Origin: Ruminococcus sp. | GTDB lineage: Bacteria > Bacillota > Clostridia > Oscillospirales > Ruminococcaceae | Reading direction: 5' to 3' | NCBI GenBank assembly: GCA_029060305.1 | Contig: JAIDUG010000056.1 | Coordinates: 87,880 to 151,879, forward strand | Length of the DNA: 64,000 nucleotides | In this document: positions 1-9,234 of the stretch, piece after piece | Position numbering within the stretch: position 1 is the first letter of the stretch | How the letters are laid out: each line of letters begins with the position of its first letter | Notes under the pieces: model-generated | What the model was told of the DNA's origin: nothing | Database searches by the model: none | What the model saw: the letters and a program-made list of their open reading frames with translations, nothing else | Translations under genes and position numbers: made by a program

Positions 1-930
1 GTTTATCAGCTGAATGAATACATTTTCAAGATTCGGTTTATCGGTGTAGATTTCTACAATATCAACATTGTTCTTTATGAGTTCGGACATAAGACGACGG
101 CGGACTTCTTCTGCATCACCGTCAAGCTGTGTGGTGAAACTGAATATATTTCCGTCCTCTTCACTTATGTCTGTAATTTCTTTTACTCCCTTTGTCATTT
201 CGATAATGGAAGCCGATTTTGTCTTTGAGCCTTTTACCTTGATATGCAGTATAAGGGTAGCACCGAAAGACTTTTCAAGATTTTCAATAGTATCAATAGC
301 TCTTATGTCGCCTTTGTTGATAATGACAACTCTGTCGCATACTTCACTGACTTCACTGAGAATGTGCGAACTGAATATTACTGAATGGGATTTTTTAAGT
401 TCTCTTATGATGTTACGTACTTCAATAACCTGATTAGGGTCAAGACCGACTGTCGGCTCGTCAAGAATGATAAAATCGGGACTTCCCATAATAGCCTGAG
501 CAAATCCCACACGTCTCTTGTAACCGCCTGAAAGATTCTTTATCAGCTTGTCCTTAACATCTGTTATTCGGAGAAGTTCCATAACACGCTGAATTTCGTC
601 TTTTCTTTTTGAACGTGGGATACGTTTAAGACCTGCACAGAATGACATATATTCCTTTACTCTCATATCGGGATATACGGGTGGGTCTTGCGGAAGATAA
701 CCGATTTTTGCTTTTGCCTTGACAGGTTCTTTTGAAATGTCAGTACCGCTTATCTTGACAGTACCGCCGGACATGGGAAGATAGCCGGCTATCATGTTCA
801 TTGTGGTTGATTTTCCTGCACCGTTAGGACCAAGAAAACCAAGAATCTCATTATCATTTATTGTAAAACTGATATTGTTTACAGCACGGTTCTTGCCGTA
901 AAATTTTGTAAGATTTTCAATAGTAATCAT
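1..930 (-). CDS. ABC transporter ATP-binding protein (GldA/ABC-2 type), 3' end cut by window
   Basis: The frame is open from an ATG at 928-930 to the window edge, giving 310 codons without a stop. Visible motifs are Walker A (GPNGAGKST, residues ~34-42), Q-loop (LPQDPPVYP), ABC signature (LSGGYKRRVGFAQ), Walker B (FIILDEPTVGLDP) and the H-loop (SSHILSE). After residue ~220 comes a small C-terminal domain typical of ATPases that drive ABC-2 permeases. The ATPase would energise export or membrane remodelling on the cytoplasmic face; the partner permease should lie beyond position 1. An AGAAAGGAG ribosome site sits just upstream of the start. The substrate cannot be told from sequence. Confidence 0.93.
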   Translation of the reverse strand, partial: MITIENLTKFYGKNRAVNNISFTINDNEILGFLGPNGAGKSTTMNMIAGYLPMSGGTVKISGTDISKEPVKAKAKIGYLPQDPPVYPDMRVKEYMSFCAGLKRIPRSKRKDEIQRVMELLRITDVKDKLIKNLSGGYKRRVGFAQAIMGSPDFIILDEPTVGLDPNQVIEVRNIIRELKKSHSVIFSSHILSEVSEVCDRVVIINKGDIRAIDTIENLEKSFGATLILHIKVKGSKTKSASIIEMTKGVKEITDISEEDGNIFSFTTQLDGDAEEVRRRLMSELIKNNVDIVEIYTDKPNLENVFIQLIN

Positions 931-1330
931 GAGTTTCTCCTTTCTTTCTGTAATTATTTAATGCACGAGGCAATTATACAGTAAAATTTAAAAAAACACG
1001 TCATTTTATTATGACAGAAAAATATGTCTGTAATATGAATAAACTATGAATCAGATATTAATTCCTTGTGGAAATCAGTCGGCAGAAAATTTATTTACAC
1101 ATAAAATACCAGTAAAAATATTATACCACGGCTGTGTGAAATACGTGAACATTTATTGTAAATAAGATGAATTTGATATTTTATTTTAAAAAATAATATA
1201 TGTTCATATTCAATTAATATTTTCGGATTTTCTGACAGACTGCTGATATACAAATTGTACAAAAAAAGATTCCATATTGTGTGCAATACAACAAAAATTG
1301 ATTTTACAAAAATGAAAATCCGATAAACTG
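931..1330. other. AT-rich intergenic region between divergent genes
   Basis: No credible gene is seen in these 400 bases. A TATAAT on the minus strand near position 980 could be the -10 of the ABC ATPase gene, but no good -35 is present 17-18 bases upstream of it. Small frames here are short, AT-driven and lack ribosome sites. Confidence 0.5.
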
Positions 1331-1359
1331 TTGACATAAATTAAAATGTAGAATATAAT
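1331..1359 (+). promoter_or_regulatory. Promoter P1 of the GH48 gene
   Basis: TTGACA (1331-1336), 17-bp spacer, TATAAT (1354-1359): a perfect sigma-A consensus. Its transcript would have a ~310-nt untranslated leader before the GH48 start. Confidence 0.8.
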
Positions 1360-1427
1360 TAAACTTGAAAGAAAATAAGCTGTAACTCCAACTGTTTCAG
1401 ACGGATAAGGTTTTATTAAGTTTTTTC

Positions 1428-1456
1428 TTGACAAAAATAAATTTTTATGGTACAAT
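1428..1456 (+). promoter_or_regulatory. Promoter P2 of the GH48 gene
   Basis: TTGACA (1428-1433), 17-bp spacer, TACAAT (1451-1456), in tandem 97 bp below P1. A start near 1463 leaves a ~220-nt leader. Confidence 0.8.
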
Positions 1457-1462
1457 GTACAA

Positions 1463-1681
1463 TACGGCAGGGACTGTCGGATTTCAAGCCTGTATAGTCA
1501 GCATTTTCAATGACTGGTCAGGAAGCCTTAACAGGCGGTTCACAGTTGTGTGCCGGTACTGTGAATCCGGTATGCAGTGTACGAATTATTTCAATTGTTT
1601 TCGTATACGTTTTCTTTCCTGTAATACGGAGAGAAATTATATTTTTATTTTATCAAATCTTTATGAGAGGGGTAAAAACTT
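1463..1681 (+). promoter_or_regulatory. Long structured 5' leader of the GH48 mRNA
   Basis: No convincing gene lies here. Two adjacent hairpins can be drawn: GCCT(1525-1528)/AGGC(1533-1536), and GGTTCACAGT(1537-1546) with ACTGTGAATCC(1558-1568), which is a 10-bp stem with one bulged A. They are followed by ~110 AT-rich bases and the ribosome site GAGAGGGG. I do not recognise a known riboswitch class. The leader could control mRNA stability or translation of a highly expressed cellulase. Confidence 0.45.
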
Positions 1682-4234
1682 ATGATAAGCAAAAAGACCA
1701 AGGCTTTGACAGCCGGAATCCTTTCTGCCGTTATGTCAGCAACAGCAGTTATGCCTGCATTCACATCAGCAGCTAATGATAACTCGTTTGCTACAGAGGA
1801 CGGTGCTAACGAATCATACGCTTCGATGTTCGCATCACTCTATGATGACGTTATCACAAACGGCGTACAAAACGGCTATCTCAGCTCACAGAACAACGGA
1901 GGAGATTCTTTCGGTATTCCGTACCACTCAGTAGAAACTCTCTGTATTGAAGCACCTGACTATGGTCATGAAACAACTTCAGAAGCTATGTCCTATATTT
2001 CATGGGTTGCAGCTATGCACGATATTCTCGTTAACAACGGTACTATCTCCGGTACAGCAGGCGACCTCAAGAAAGCATGGAAGACTATGGAAGCTATTAT
2101 TCCTGGTTGGTCTGAGGCTTCAGGTCAAATGAACAAGGTAAATTACAAGTCACTCTGGAATCAGCAGAGACTTAAGGCTGATACTGCTCCCGAACTTGAT
2201 ACTCCTAACGAATATCCTACAAGCAATGCTGGTGTAGATGCTGTTAACCCGATGTACAACATCTTCAAAAACACATACGGCAGTGATAATGGTTACTACC
2301 TCATGCACTGGCTCGCAGACGTTGACGACTGGTATGGTTTCGGCGGTGGCACACCAGGTGCAGGCACAGGTCAATTCACATTTATCAATACATTCCAGCG
2401 TGGTGAACAGGAATCCTGTTTTGAAACTGTTCCGCATCCATGTATTGAAGAACTCAAATACGGTAACCAGGACGGTATAAAGGGTATTTTCAATGGTCCT
2501 AACGTTGCTGCTCAGTACGCATTTACAAACGCTCCTGACGCTGAAGACCGTGCTATTCAGGCTGTTTACTTTGCTAACCAGTTCGGTGCAGGCAATGACG
2601 AAGTTACAGCACTTGCTGGTAAGATGGGTGACCAGTGCCGTAACGATATGTTTGATAAATACTATCACGCTATCGGTTGTCAGAATATTATGTCAAGCGG
2701 TAACGACGGAAACACATTAGGTGATGCAGGCGGTCAGCACTACCTCATGGCTTGGTATACATCATGGGGCGGAGCTCTCGGAAATTATGACTGGGCTTGG
2801 CAGATTGGTGCTTCACATTCACATCAGTTCTATCAGAACCCACTTGCTGCTTACGCTCTTATTGACGATGCAGGTCTGAAAGCTGGCATGAAGTCTAATG
2901 GCGCTGTTAAGGACTATCAGGAATCATTCAAGAGACAGATTGAAATGTATCTTTGGTTACAGTCTGTTGAAGGTCCTTTCGCTGGTGGTTGTACAAACTC
3001 CTATAGAGGACGTTATGAAAAGTATCCAGACGGCTATCCGACTTTCTATGACATGGTTTACGTTCCTCACCCTGTATACGCTGACCCAGGTTCTAACCAC
3101 TGGATTGGTAACCAGGTATGGCCTATGCAGAGACTTACAGAACTTTACTACTATGTAAAGACTAACGGTCCAAGCGATGCTATCAGTGGCATGACATTCG
3201 GCGGTCTCTCACTCGAAGAAGCTCTCAAGGCTCTTATCGAAAGATGGGTTGACTGGTTTGAACAGAATATGAAATTTGACTATACAACAGAAGACGGCAC
3301 TTATATGGCTTACGCTATGCCTTCAAATCTCGACTGGGGTACATCTGATACTGACTATACTGTTGTTCCTGACACATGGACAGGTACTTACAATCCTGAC
3401 GGTAACCAGAAACTCCACTGTACAATCACAGGTTACGGTATGGGCGACGTTGGTTGTATTTCTTCACTCTGTAATACTCTTATGTACTACGCTAAGGCAG
3501 AGGGTGTTGACGCTGAATTTGCTACAAAAGAGGGTACAACAGTAGCTGAAAAAGGTCTCTACCTTGCTAACAAGCTCCTCAGCTCTCAGTGGAATCTTGG
3601 TCGTGACGAAATCGGTATCGCATTTGAAGACAGCAACGGAAGCCTTAAGAGAGCATTTGAACAGGATGTTTATATCCCTGATTACTACAAGGGAACAATG
3701 CCTGACGGTTCTAAGCTCGAATCTGGTGCTACATTCGCTTCTATCCGTGAAAGCTATGCTAATGACCCGATGTTCCAGGAAGCTAAGAAAGTTTATGACG
3801 AAACAGGCGAAACTTCCGGTTATAGATTCAAGTTACACAGATTCTGGCACCACGGTGACGCTCTTATGGCTTACGGTTCTATGGCTCTCCTCTATCCTGA
3901 GGTTAAACCTCTTAATGATGGTGAGGAGTCAACAGACCCGACAGACCCAACAGATGACACTTCTGACAGCGACCTCAAGGTAACTCTCTGGGGCGATGCT
4001 AACGTTGACGGCGAAGTAAACATTTCTGACGCTGTACTCATTATGCAGTCTATCTCTAACCCAGGCGAGTACCCAGTTACTGAACAGGGTCAGCTCAACG
4101 GCGACGTTATAGACAACGGAAGCAAGTTAACAAACATGGACGCTCTTGCTATTCAGATGTCTCAGGCTAAACTTATCTCAACTTCAGATTTCCCGATGAC
4201 AACAGACGAACTCAATGCTGTTTCAAGCAAGTAA
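1682..4234 (+). CDS. Glycoside hydrolase family 48 cellulase with C-terminal dockerin
   Basis: Processive cellobiohydrolase, the main exo-cellulase of clostridial-type cellulosomes. Residues 1-30 form a Sec signal peptide (KK, hydrophobic core, TSA-A). The GH48 catalytic domain spans about residues 40-745. APDYGHETTSEA carries E90 and E101; E101 aligns by spacing with the catalytic acid E55 of CelF, and E90 with its E44. A short Asp/Pro/Thr linker (~750-763) leads to a dockerin (~764-835). The first F-hand loop is GDANVDGEVNISD; the second (NGDVIDNGSKLTNMD) is less canonical. The dockerin implies docking on a scaffoldin cohesin outside the cell. Codon use favours GCT/GGT/AAC endings, as expected for high expression. 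It is a single-gene unit with strong promoters and terminator. Confidence 0.97.
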   Translation: MISKKTKALTAGILSAVMSATAVMPAFTSAANDNSFATEDGANESYASMFASLYDDVITNGVQNGYLSSQNNGGDSFGIPYHSVETLCIEAPDYGHETTSEAMSYISWVAAMHDILVNNGTISGTAGDLKKAWKTMEAIIPGWSEASGQMNKVNYKSLWNQQRLKADTAPELDTPNEYPTSNAGVDAVNPMYNIFKNTYGSDNGYYLMHWLADVDDWYGFGGGTPGAGTGQFTFINTFQRGEQESCFETVPHPCIEELKYGNQDGIKGIFNGPNVAAQYAFTNAPDAEDRAIQAVYFANQFGAGNDEVTALAGKMGDQCRNDMFDKYYHAIGCQNIMSSGNDGNTLGDAGGQHYLMAWYTSWGGALGNYDWAWQIGASHSHQFYQNPLAAYALIDDAGLKAGMKSNGAVKDYQESFKRQIEMYLWLQSVEGPFAGGCTNSYRGRYEKYPDGYPTFYDMVYVPHPVYADPGSNHWIGNQVWPMQRLTELYYYVKTNGPSDAISGMTFGGLSLEEALKALIERWVDWFEQNMKFDYTTEDGTYMAYAMPSNLDWGTSDTDYTVVPDTWTGTYNPDGNQKLHCTITGYGMGDVGCISSLCNTLMYYAKAEGVDAEFATKEGTTVAEKGLYLANKLLSSQWNLGRDEIGIAFEDSNGSLKRAFEQDVYIPDYYKGTMPDGSKLESGATFASIRESYANDPMFQEAKKVYDETGETSGYRFKLHRFWHHGDALMAYGSMALLYPEVKPLNDGEESTDPTDPTDDTSDSDLKVTLWGDANVDGEVNISDAVLIMQSISNPGEYPVTEQGQLNGDVIDNGSKLTNMDALAIQMSQAKLISTSDFPMTTDELNAVSSK

Positions 4235-4257
4235 TAGTCAGTTAATAAATTAAATAC

Positions 4258-4292
4258 AAAAGGGGACACTTCGGTGTCCCTTTATTTTTTTC
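4258..4292 (+). terminator. Rho-independent terminator after GH48
   Basis: GGGACAC-TTCG-GTGTCCC stem-loop (4263-4280) with a stable UUCG tetraloop, followed by a T-rich run. Confidence 0.95.
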
Positions 4293-4301
4293 TTAAAATG
4301 C

Positions 4302-4330
4302 TTGCATTTTATACTGAATAGTGGTATAAT
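4302..4330 (+). promoter_or_regulatory. Promoter of the yicC-spoVM cluster
   Basis: TTGCAT (4302-4307), 17-bp spacer, TATAAT (4325-4330) with an extended -10 TG at 4322-4323. It is the only clear promoter seen ahead of the long colinear cluster. Confidence 0.75.
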
Positions 4331-4362
4331 AATACATATTATTATAAAGGCAGGCGAACAAA

Positions 4363-5241
4363 GTGACAAAAAGTATGACAGGCTACGGCAGAGCGCAGAA
4401 AGTTCTTTCCGGACGTGATATACTGGTTGAAATCCGTTCCGTTAATCACAGATATTATGAATATTCCTCAAGGATTCCCCGTGCTTACAGTTATATAGAC
4501 GAAAAACTGAAAACTCTCCTGAAAACTTCGGTTTCAAGGGGAAAAGTTGAAATTTCAGTTACTATCAACAATATTGAAGCGAAAGATTCTGAAATCTCTA
4601 TAAACAAGGCTGTCGCTGAGGGATATGTGAACGCTCTCCGGAGCGTTTCGGACGAACTGAATCTTGAAGATGATTTGGTTCTTTCAAAACTTATAAAACT
4701 TCCTGAGATATTCGTTGTTCAGAAAGCTCCCGACAATCAGGAACAAATATGGGCGGATATTCGTGAGGTCGCCGACGAGGCTTTACAGAAATTTGTTGAA
4801 ATGCGTCAGACAGAGGGCGGAAAACTTAAATCTGACATAATTGCAAAAGCTGATTTTATTCTTGAAATGGTTGCACAGGTTGAAAAGCTTTCCCCTCAGA
4901 CTGTTGTGAATTATCGTAACAAATTGTATCAGAAAATTTCAGAACTCCTTGAAAACAAGGATATTGACGAACAGCGTATACTTACTGAATCAGCAATTTT
5001 TGCTGAAAAAATAGCAGTCGATGAAGAAACGGTGCGTTTACGCAGTCATATATCACAGCTTAAAAGTATGTTTGAATCCGATGAACCGGTAGGAAGAAAA
5101 CTTGATTTTATTGTACAGGAAATGAACCGTGAGGTTAATACAATCGGCTCAAAGGCTCAGGATTTGAGTATAACGAAAATTGTCGTTGATATGAAAGCCG
5201 AAATTGAAAAAATCCGTGAACAAATTCAGAATATCGAGTAG
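4363..5241 (+). CDS. yicC: YicC family endoribonuclease-like protein
   Basis: The N-terminal SMTGYGRA motif and overall length (292 residues) match the YicC/YloC family; E. coli YicC is an RNase with a DUF1732 C-terminal domain. The C-terminal section (RILTESAIFAEKIAVDEE, then LDFIVQEMNREVNTIGSKA) is the well-conserved DUF1732 part. I chose the GTG at 4363 because it places MTKSMTGYG at the family's usual start, with AAGGCAGG ahead of it; an ATG at 4375 would cut four residues. It heads a cluster colinear with B. subtilis yloC-ylzA-gmk, and likely acts in the cytoplasm on RNA. Confidence 0.93.
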   Translation: MTKSMTGYGRAQKVLSGRDILVEIRSVNHRYYEYSSRIPRAYSYIDEKLKTLLKTSVSRGKVEISVTINNIEAKDSEISINKAVAEGYVNALRSVSDELNLEDDLVLSKLIKLPEIFVVQKAPDNQEQIWADIREVADEALQKFVEMRQTEGGKLKSDIIAKADFILEMVAQVEKLSPQTVVNYRNKLYQKISELLENKDIDEQRILTESAIFAEKIAVDEETVRLRSHISQLKSMFESDEPVGRKLDFIVQEMNREVNTIGSKAQDLSITKIVVDMKAEIEKIREQIQNIE

Positions 5242-5250
5242 GTGAATCCT

Positions 5251-5484
5251 ATGAAGTTTATAAATATAGGTTATGGAAATATGGTTTCTTCCGAAAGAAT
5301 TGTTACTATAGTCAGTCCCGAATCTGCTCCTATCAAAAGAATGGTACAGGAAGCACGTGACGAGGGCAGGGCAATTGATGCTACTTACGGTAGAAAAACA
5401 AGAGCCGTAATTGTTATGGACAGCGGACATATTATATTATCCTCGCTTGTTGCTGAAACTCTTGCGACTCGTCTTAATGAATAA
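5251..5484 (+). CDS. remA: RemA-like extracellular matrix regulator (DUF370)
   Basis: A protein of 77 residues starting [10 protein letters not shown] and containing [12 protein letters not shown] and [16 protein letters not shown], nearly identical in pattern to B. subtilis RemA/YlzA. RemA is a DNA-binding protein with a LytTR-like fold that activates biofilm matrix genes in B. subtilis. The ATG at 5251 fits the family start and follows GTAGGTG; a GTG at 5242 adds MNP. It lies between yicC and gmk exactly as in Bacilli, 9 bases after the yicC stop. The target genes in this organism are unknown. Confidence 0.93.
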   Translation: MKFINIGYGNMVSSERIVTIVSPESAPIKRMVQEARDEGRAIDATYGRKTRAVIVMDSGHIILSSLVAETLATRLNE

Positions 5485-5497
5485 GGAGGGATATTTT

Positions 5498-6103
5498 ATG
5501 AACAAGGGAAGGCTTATAGTTTTTTCTGCTCCGTCCGGTTGCGGAAAAGGTACTATGCTCGCACAAATCCTGAAAAACGGCAATTATCATTGTTCAGTTT
5601 CAGCGACTACACGACAGCCTCGTGAAAACGAAAAAGACGGAGTAAACTATTACTTTATAAGTAATGAAGAGTTTGAGAATAAAATAAAAGAAGATGCTTT
5701 TCTTGAATATGCCGGATATTGCAACCATTATTACGGTACACTTCTTTCGGAAGTTGACGATTATCTCGAAAAAGGTACTGACGTTATCCTCGAAATTGAA
5801 GTACAGGGTGCAATGAAAGTTATGCAGAAAAGACCTGAAGCAGTTTCTGTTTTTGTAATGCCACCGTCAATAAAGGAACTCCGTCGCCGTCTTAAAAAAA
5901 GAGGTACTGAAACCGACGAAGTTATTGAAAAGAGAATTTCAGAAGCTACCGGTGAAATTGCTCAGGCAGGAAAATATGATTATATTATTGTGAACAATGT
6001 CCTTGAAGATGCCGTTGATGATTTTTGTGCGGTAATGCGTGCAGAAAGGCTTAAATCGGAATTTTCGGACGATATTATAAATGAGGTGTTAGAAAATGCT
6101 TAG
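5498..6103 (+). CDS. gmk: Guanylate kinase
   Basis: Phosphorylates GMP to GDP using ATP, in the cytoplasm. The P-loop is APSGCGKGT (residues ~11-19), followed by the GMP-binding region with SATTRQPRENEKDGVNYYF and later ILEIEVQGA. Length is 201 residues, normal for the family. Start: ATG at 5498 behind AAGGAGGG. The last 8 bases overlap rpoZ, so the two are translationally coupled. Confidence 0.98.
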   Translation: MNKGRLIVFSAPSGCGKGTMLAQILKNGNYHCSVSATTRQPRENEKDGVNYYFISNEEFENKIKEDAFLEYAGYCNHYYGTLLSEVDDYLEKGTDVILEIEVQGAMKVMQKRPEAVSVFVMPPSIKELRRRLKKRGTETDEVIEKRISEATGEIAQAGKYDYIIVNNVLEDAVDDFCAVMRAERLKSEFSDDIINEVLENA

Positions 6104-6302
6104 ACCAGCAGTAAATCAGATTATTTCAAAGAATGAGAGTTGTTATTCACTTGTAATCGCCGTCGCAAAACGTGCAAGAGAGATTTCCGACGAACTCTAT
6201 AAAAATGAACAGACTTTAGAGGAAAAACCGGTAAAAACCGCTGTTGAAGAAATAGCAAGCGGTAAATGCAAAATTGTAAACACGCTTTTACATGGTGAAT
6301 AA
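6096..6302 (+). CDS. rpoZ: RNA polymerase omega subunit
   Basis: A 68-residue protein with the omega features: an N-terminal RPAVNQII segment, then SCYSLVIAVAKRAREI, the helix that folds over the beta' C-terminus, and a following TAVEEIASGK-type helix. It assists assembly of RNA polymerase. It starts within the end of gmk and its stop (TAA, 6300-6302) overlaps the priA ATG. In B. subtilis coaBC lies between rpoZ and priA; here it does not (coaBC is at 62.5-63.7 kb). Confidence 0.95.
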   Translation: MLRPAVNQIISKNESCYSLVIAVAKRAREISDELYKNEQTLEEKPVKTAVEEIASGKCKIVNTLLHGE

Positions 6303-8737
6303 TGTCACTTGTTGCTGAAATTGCTGTAAGCAATACGGCTTATTCTTTTGATATGCTTTTCAGTTATGTAATTCCGGAAAATTTTTCATTAGAGTGCGGG
6401 TGCAGAGTGATTGTGCCATTCGGTAGGGGAGATTCTAACCGTGTAGGTGCTGTAATGAAAATCACTTCTGGCAGTATTAAAGGGCTGAAAGAAATTATTT
6501 CTGTAATCGACGATAAGCCTGTGCTTTCAGAAGAAATGATTGAAATAGTGCATTATCTCCGTGATTATACATTCTGCACATACTATGATGCAGTGAAAAC
6601 AATGATTCCGCCTGCAATGAACGGCAGAATAACGGAAAAATTCTATATCAACGAAAGTTTTGTGCTTGCCGATACACTCAGCGAAAAGGCAAATTCACTT
6701 CTCGAAAATCTGAAAAAATTTTCCGGTAATAAAAAACTTAATGAGTTTATCGGAGACTTCATTTCTAAAAAAGGCAGAAAAACTATTGACGAACTCTGTG
6801 AAAGCGGAGCTTTAAATTCTGATAATATTTTTCGGCAGAAAGTCGGCGACGCTTCAATAAAAATGGTACGTCTTACTGATAGTTATATAAAAAGTCCGGA
6901 AAATTTCAAACTCACTCCGAAACAGAAAACAGTTGTAAATTTTTTGTCTGAAAATAATGCCTCTTCACGTGAGACCGCTTATATGTGCGGAGTTACCGGA
7001 GTAGTTATTTCCAATCTCGTAAGAAACGGCGTTGCTGAAGAATACGAAGTTGAAACTTTCCGCCGTGTTGAAGATTTTTCAGAAGGTCGTATTGATATAG
7101 ACGATACTATTCTTTCGGAAGAACAGCAGTCCGCATTTGACGAAGTTTACAGAAGTGTACAAACCAATAAACCGGCGGTTTATCTGTTGCACGGAGTTAC
7201 AGGGAGCGGTAAAACTGCTGTATTTGAAAAACTTATTTCTGCTACTGTAAAGACTGGCAGACAAGTGCTTATGCTTATTCCTGAAATAAGTCTCACACCG
7301 CAGATTCTTAACCGTTTCCGGTCACTTTTCGGCGAAAGCGTGGCTGTGATTCATAGCGGTCTTTCACTCGGACAGAGGCTTGACGAATACAAACGTATAA
7401 AGTCCGGAAAAGCTGATATTGTTATAGGTACAAGAAGTGCAGTTTTTTCACCGCTTGATAATATAGGGCTCATCATTATGGACGAAGAGGGCGAAAATAC
7501 CTATAAATCGGAAATCGCCCCACGTTATAAAACGCACAATGTTGCAAAAAGAAGATGTGCGTATCATGGTGCAACACTTCTTTTAGCATCTGCAACGCCG
7601 TCTGTTGAAAGCTACTATCTGGCAGAAAAAAATCTGTATCATCTTATAAAAATAAAAAAACGCTATCAGAATATGCCTCTTCCGGAAGTAAGTATAGTTG
7701 ATATGAATGAAGAGCGTGACGACGGAAACAGAACAGAGTTTAGCCGAAAACTTGTTGCGGAAATAGACAGAAATTTGGAAAACGGCGAACAGGTTATATT
7801 ACTTCTTAACCGTCGTGGCTACCATACCATTATAAACTGTATGGAATGTATGAAACCTATTCATTGTCCGAACTGTTCCATACCACTGACGTATCATCAG
7901 AAAAATAAAAGGCTTATGTGTCACTACTGCGGATATTCAAGCGGAATGGTAACAAAATGTTCTTCCTGCGGTTCTGAAAGACTGAGAAGTATGGGTTTCG
8001 GCACTCAGAAACTTGAAGACGAATTGAAAATGTATTTCCCGTCCGCAAGGATTCTCAGAATGGACGCTGATACGACTTTTTCAAGATATTCATATGAAAC
8101 GAATTTTTCTGATTTCCGCAAAGGCAAATATGATATAATGATTGGTACTCAGATGATTGGTAAAGGTCTCGACTTCCCGAATGTAACACTTGTCGGTGTA
8201 CTTTCAGTTGATAAGGCACTTTATTCAGGAAATTTCCGGAGCTATGAACACACGTTCTCACTGATAACTCAGGTTGTCGGCAGAAGCGGTCGTGGAGGAA
8301 TTTCCGGCAGGGCAGTATTGCAGACATTTATTCCCGAACACTATATTATAAACCTATCTGCTGAACAGGATTACGAAAGTTTCTATAATGAAGAAATATC
8401 CCTCCGGCGTGCGTTGACTTTTCCGCCGATATGTGATATGTGTATATTCTTTTTTTCGGGAAATGATGATATTTCAGTACAAAACGGTGCTGATTCGGTT
8501 TACGGACTTATGCGGAAAAAACTTGACGAACTGAAACCAAAAACTCCGGTAATGATTATAAAACCTGTTAAATGTTTTTACGGAAAAATAAATGGCAGAT
8601 ACCGCTGGCAGATTACTATGAAGTGTAAGAATACAGCTGAAATAAGGACTTTCATAAGCGGAGTACTTAAAGATTCCGCAAAACTCAAGGAAATGAATAA
8701 AATTTCAGTCTATGCTGATATGAACGGCGATATATGA
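6302..8737 (+). CDS. priA: Primosomal protein N' (replication restart helicase PriA)
   Basis: A superfamily 2 3'-to-5' DNA helicase that reloads the replisome at stalled forks. The N-terminal DNA-binding domain (1-~260) leads to Walker A GVTGSGKTA (~298-306). The motif II region reads MDEEGENTYKSE (D394-G397), with Gly at the place of the usual His of DEEH. SATPSVES is motif III. A zinc-binding insertion with four Cys pairs (CMEC, CPNC, CHYC, CSSC) falls at ~517-560. Motifs V/VI include IGTQMIGKGLDFPNVTLVG and QVVGRSGR. Length is 811 residues, usual for Clostridia. Confidence 0.96.
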   Translation: MSLVAEIAVSNTAYSFDMLFSYVIPENFSLECGCRVIVPFGRGDSNRVGAVMKITSGSIKGLKEIISVIDDKPVLSEEMIEIVHYLRDYTFCTYYDAVKTMIPPAMNGRITEKFYINESFVLADTLSEKANSLLENLKKFSGNKKLNEFIGDFISKKGRKTIDELCESGALNSDNIFRQKVGDASIKMVRLTDSYIKSPENFKLTPKQKTVVNFLSENNASSRETAYMCGVTGVVISNLVRNGVAEEYEVETFRRVEDFSEGRIDIDDTILSEEQQSAFDEVYRSVQTNKPAVYLLHGVTGSGKTAVFEKLISATVKTGRQVLMLIPEISLTPQILNRFRSLFGESVAVIHSGLSLGQRLDEYKRIKSGKADIVIGTRSAVFSPLDNIGLIIMDEEGENTYKSEIAPRYKTHNVAKRRCAYHGATLLLASATPSVESYYLAEKNLYHLIKIKKRYQNMPLPEVSIVDMNEERDDGNRTEFSRKLVAEIDRNLENGEQVILLLNRRGYHTIINCMECMKPIHCPNCSIPLTYHQKNKRLMCHYCGYSSGMVTKCSSCGSERLRSMGFGTQKLEDELKMYFPSARILRMDADTTFSRYSYETNFSDFRKGKYDIMIGTQMIGKGLDFPNVTLVGVLSVDKALYSGNFRSYEHTFSLITQVVGRSGRGGISGRAVLQTFIPEHYIINLSAEQDYESFYNEEISLRRALTFPPICDMCIFFFSGNDDISVQNGADSVYGLMRKKLDELKPKTPVMIIKPVKCFYGKINGRYRWQITMKCKNTAEIRTFISGVLKDSAKLKEMNKISVYADMNGDI

Positions 8738-8762
8738 TTGTAAAAGAAAGGATTTAAACAGA

Positions 8763-9227
8763 ATGGCTCTCAGAAAGATTTTAACAGATAAAGACGAGGC
8801 ACTCCACAGAGTATGCCGACCGGTTGAAAAATTTGACGAAAAACTTGCACAGTTACTTGACGATATGCACGAAACTCTGAACAAGGCTCAGGGTGTTGGA
8901 CTGGCTGCTCCGCAGGTGGGAATTTGCAGACGTATTTTTATAATGCACCTTGACGAAAATACTATTATTGAAGCAGTCAATCCGGAAATCACTTTAAAAA
9001 AAGGAAAACAGCGTGTAGAAGAAGGCTGTCTGTCGTGTCCGAATGTATGGGGATTTGTTACACGTCCTATGCACTGTCGTCTGAAAGCTCAGGACAGAAA
9101 CGGCAACTGGTGGGAACGTGATTTCACTGAACTCGGTGCACAGTGTACCGCCCACGAATATGACCACCTTGACGGTCATGTGTTTACTGAAATAGTGGAG
9201 GAATTTTTTGTTCCGGAGGAGGCTTGA
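8763..9227 (+). CDS. def: Peptide deformylase
   Basis: Removes the formyl group from the N-terminal fMet of nascent proteins. All three family motifs are present: GVGLAAPQVG, EGCLSCP (metal-ligand Cys) and HEYDHLDG (HExxH metal site with catalytic Glu). Length is 154 residues. It sits between priA and fmt, the standard order, and fmt starts only 7 bases after its stop. Confidence 0.98.
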   Translation: MALRKILTDKDEALHRVCRPVEKFDEKLAQLLDDMHETLNKAQGVGLAAPQVGICRRIFIMHLDENTIIEAVNPEITLKKGKQRVEEGCLSCPNVWGFVTRPMHCRLKAQDRNGNWWERDFTELGAQCTAHEYDHLDGHVFTEIVEEFFVPEEA

Positions 9228-9234
9228 TTACTAT

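Noticed and set aside
68..433. Open plus-strand frame of 121 codons
   Set aside because: It lies antisense to the ABC ATPase, whose motifs are unmistakable, and has Ser-rich shadow composition.
1095..1455. Overlapping minus-strand frames of ~80 codons before the GH48 gene
   Set aside because: They cover the promoters, are AT-driven and have no ribosome site.
1463..1681. c-di-GMP riboswitch in the GH48 leader
   Set aside because: The leader is folded, but conserved GEMM boxes are not visible.
2150..2668. 172-codon minus-strand frame inside GH48
   Set aside because: Complement shadow of a highly expressed, codon-biased gene.
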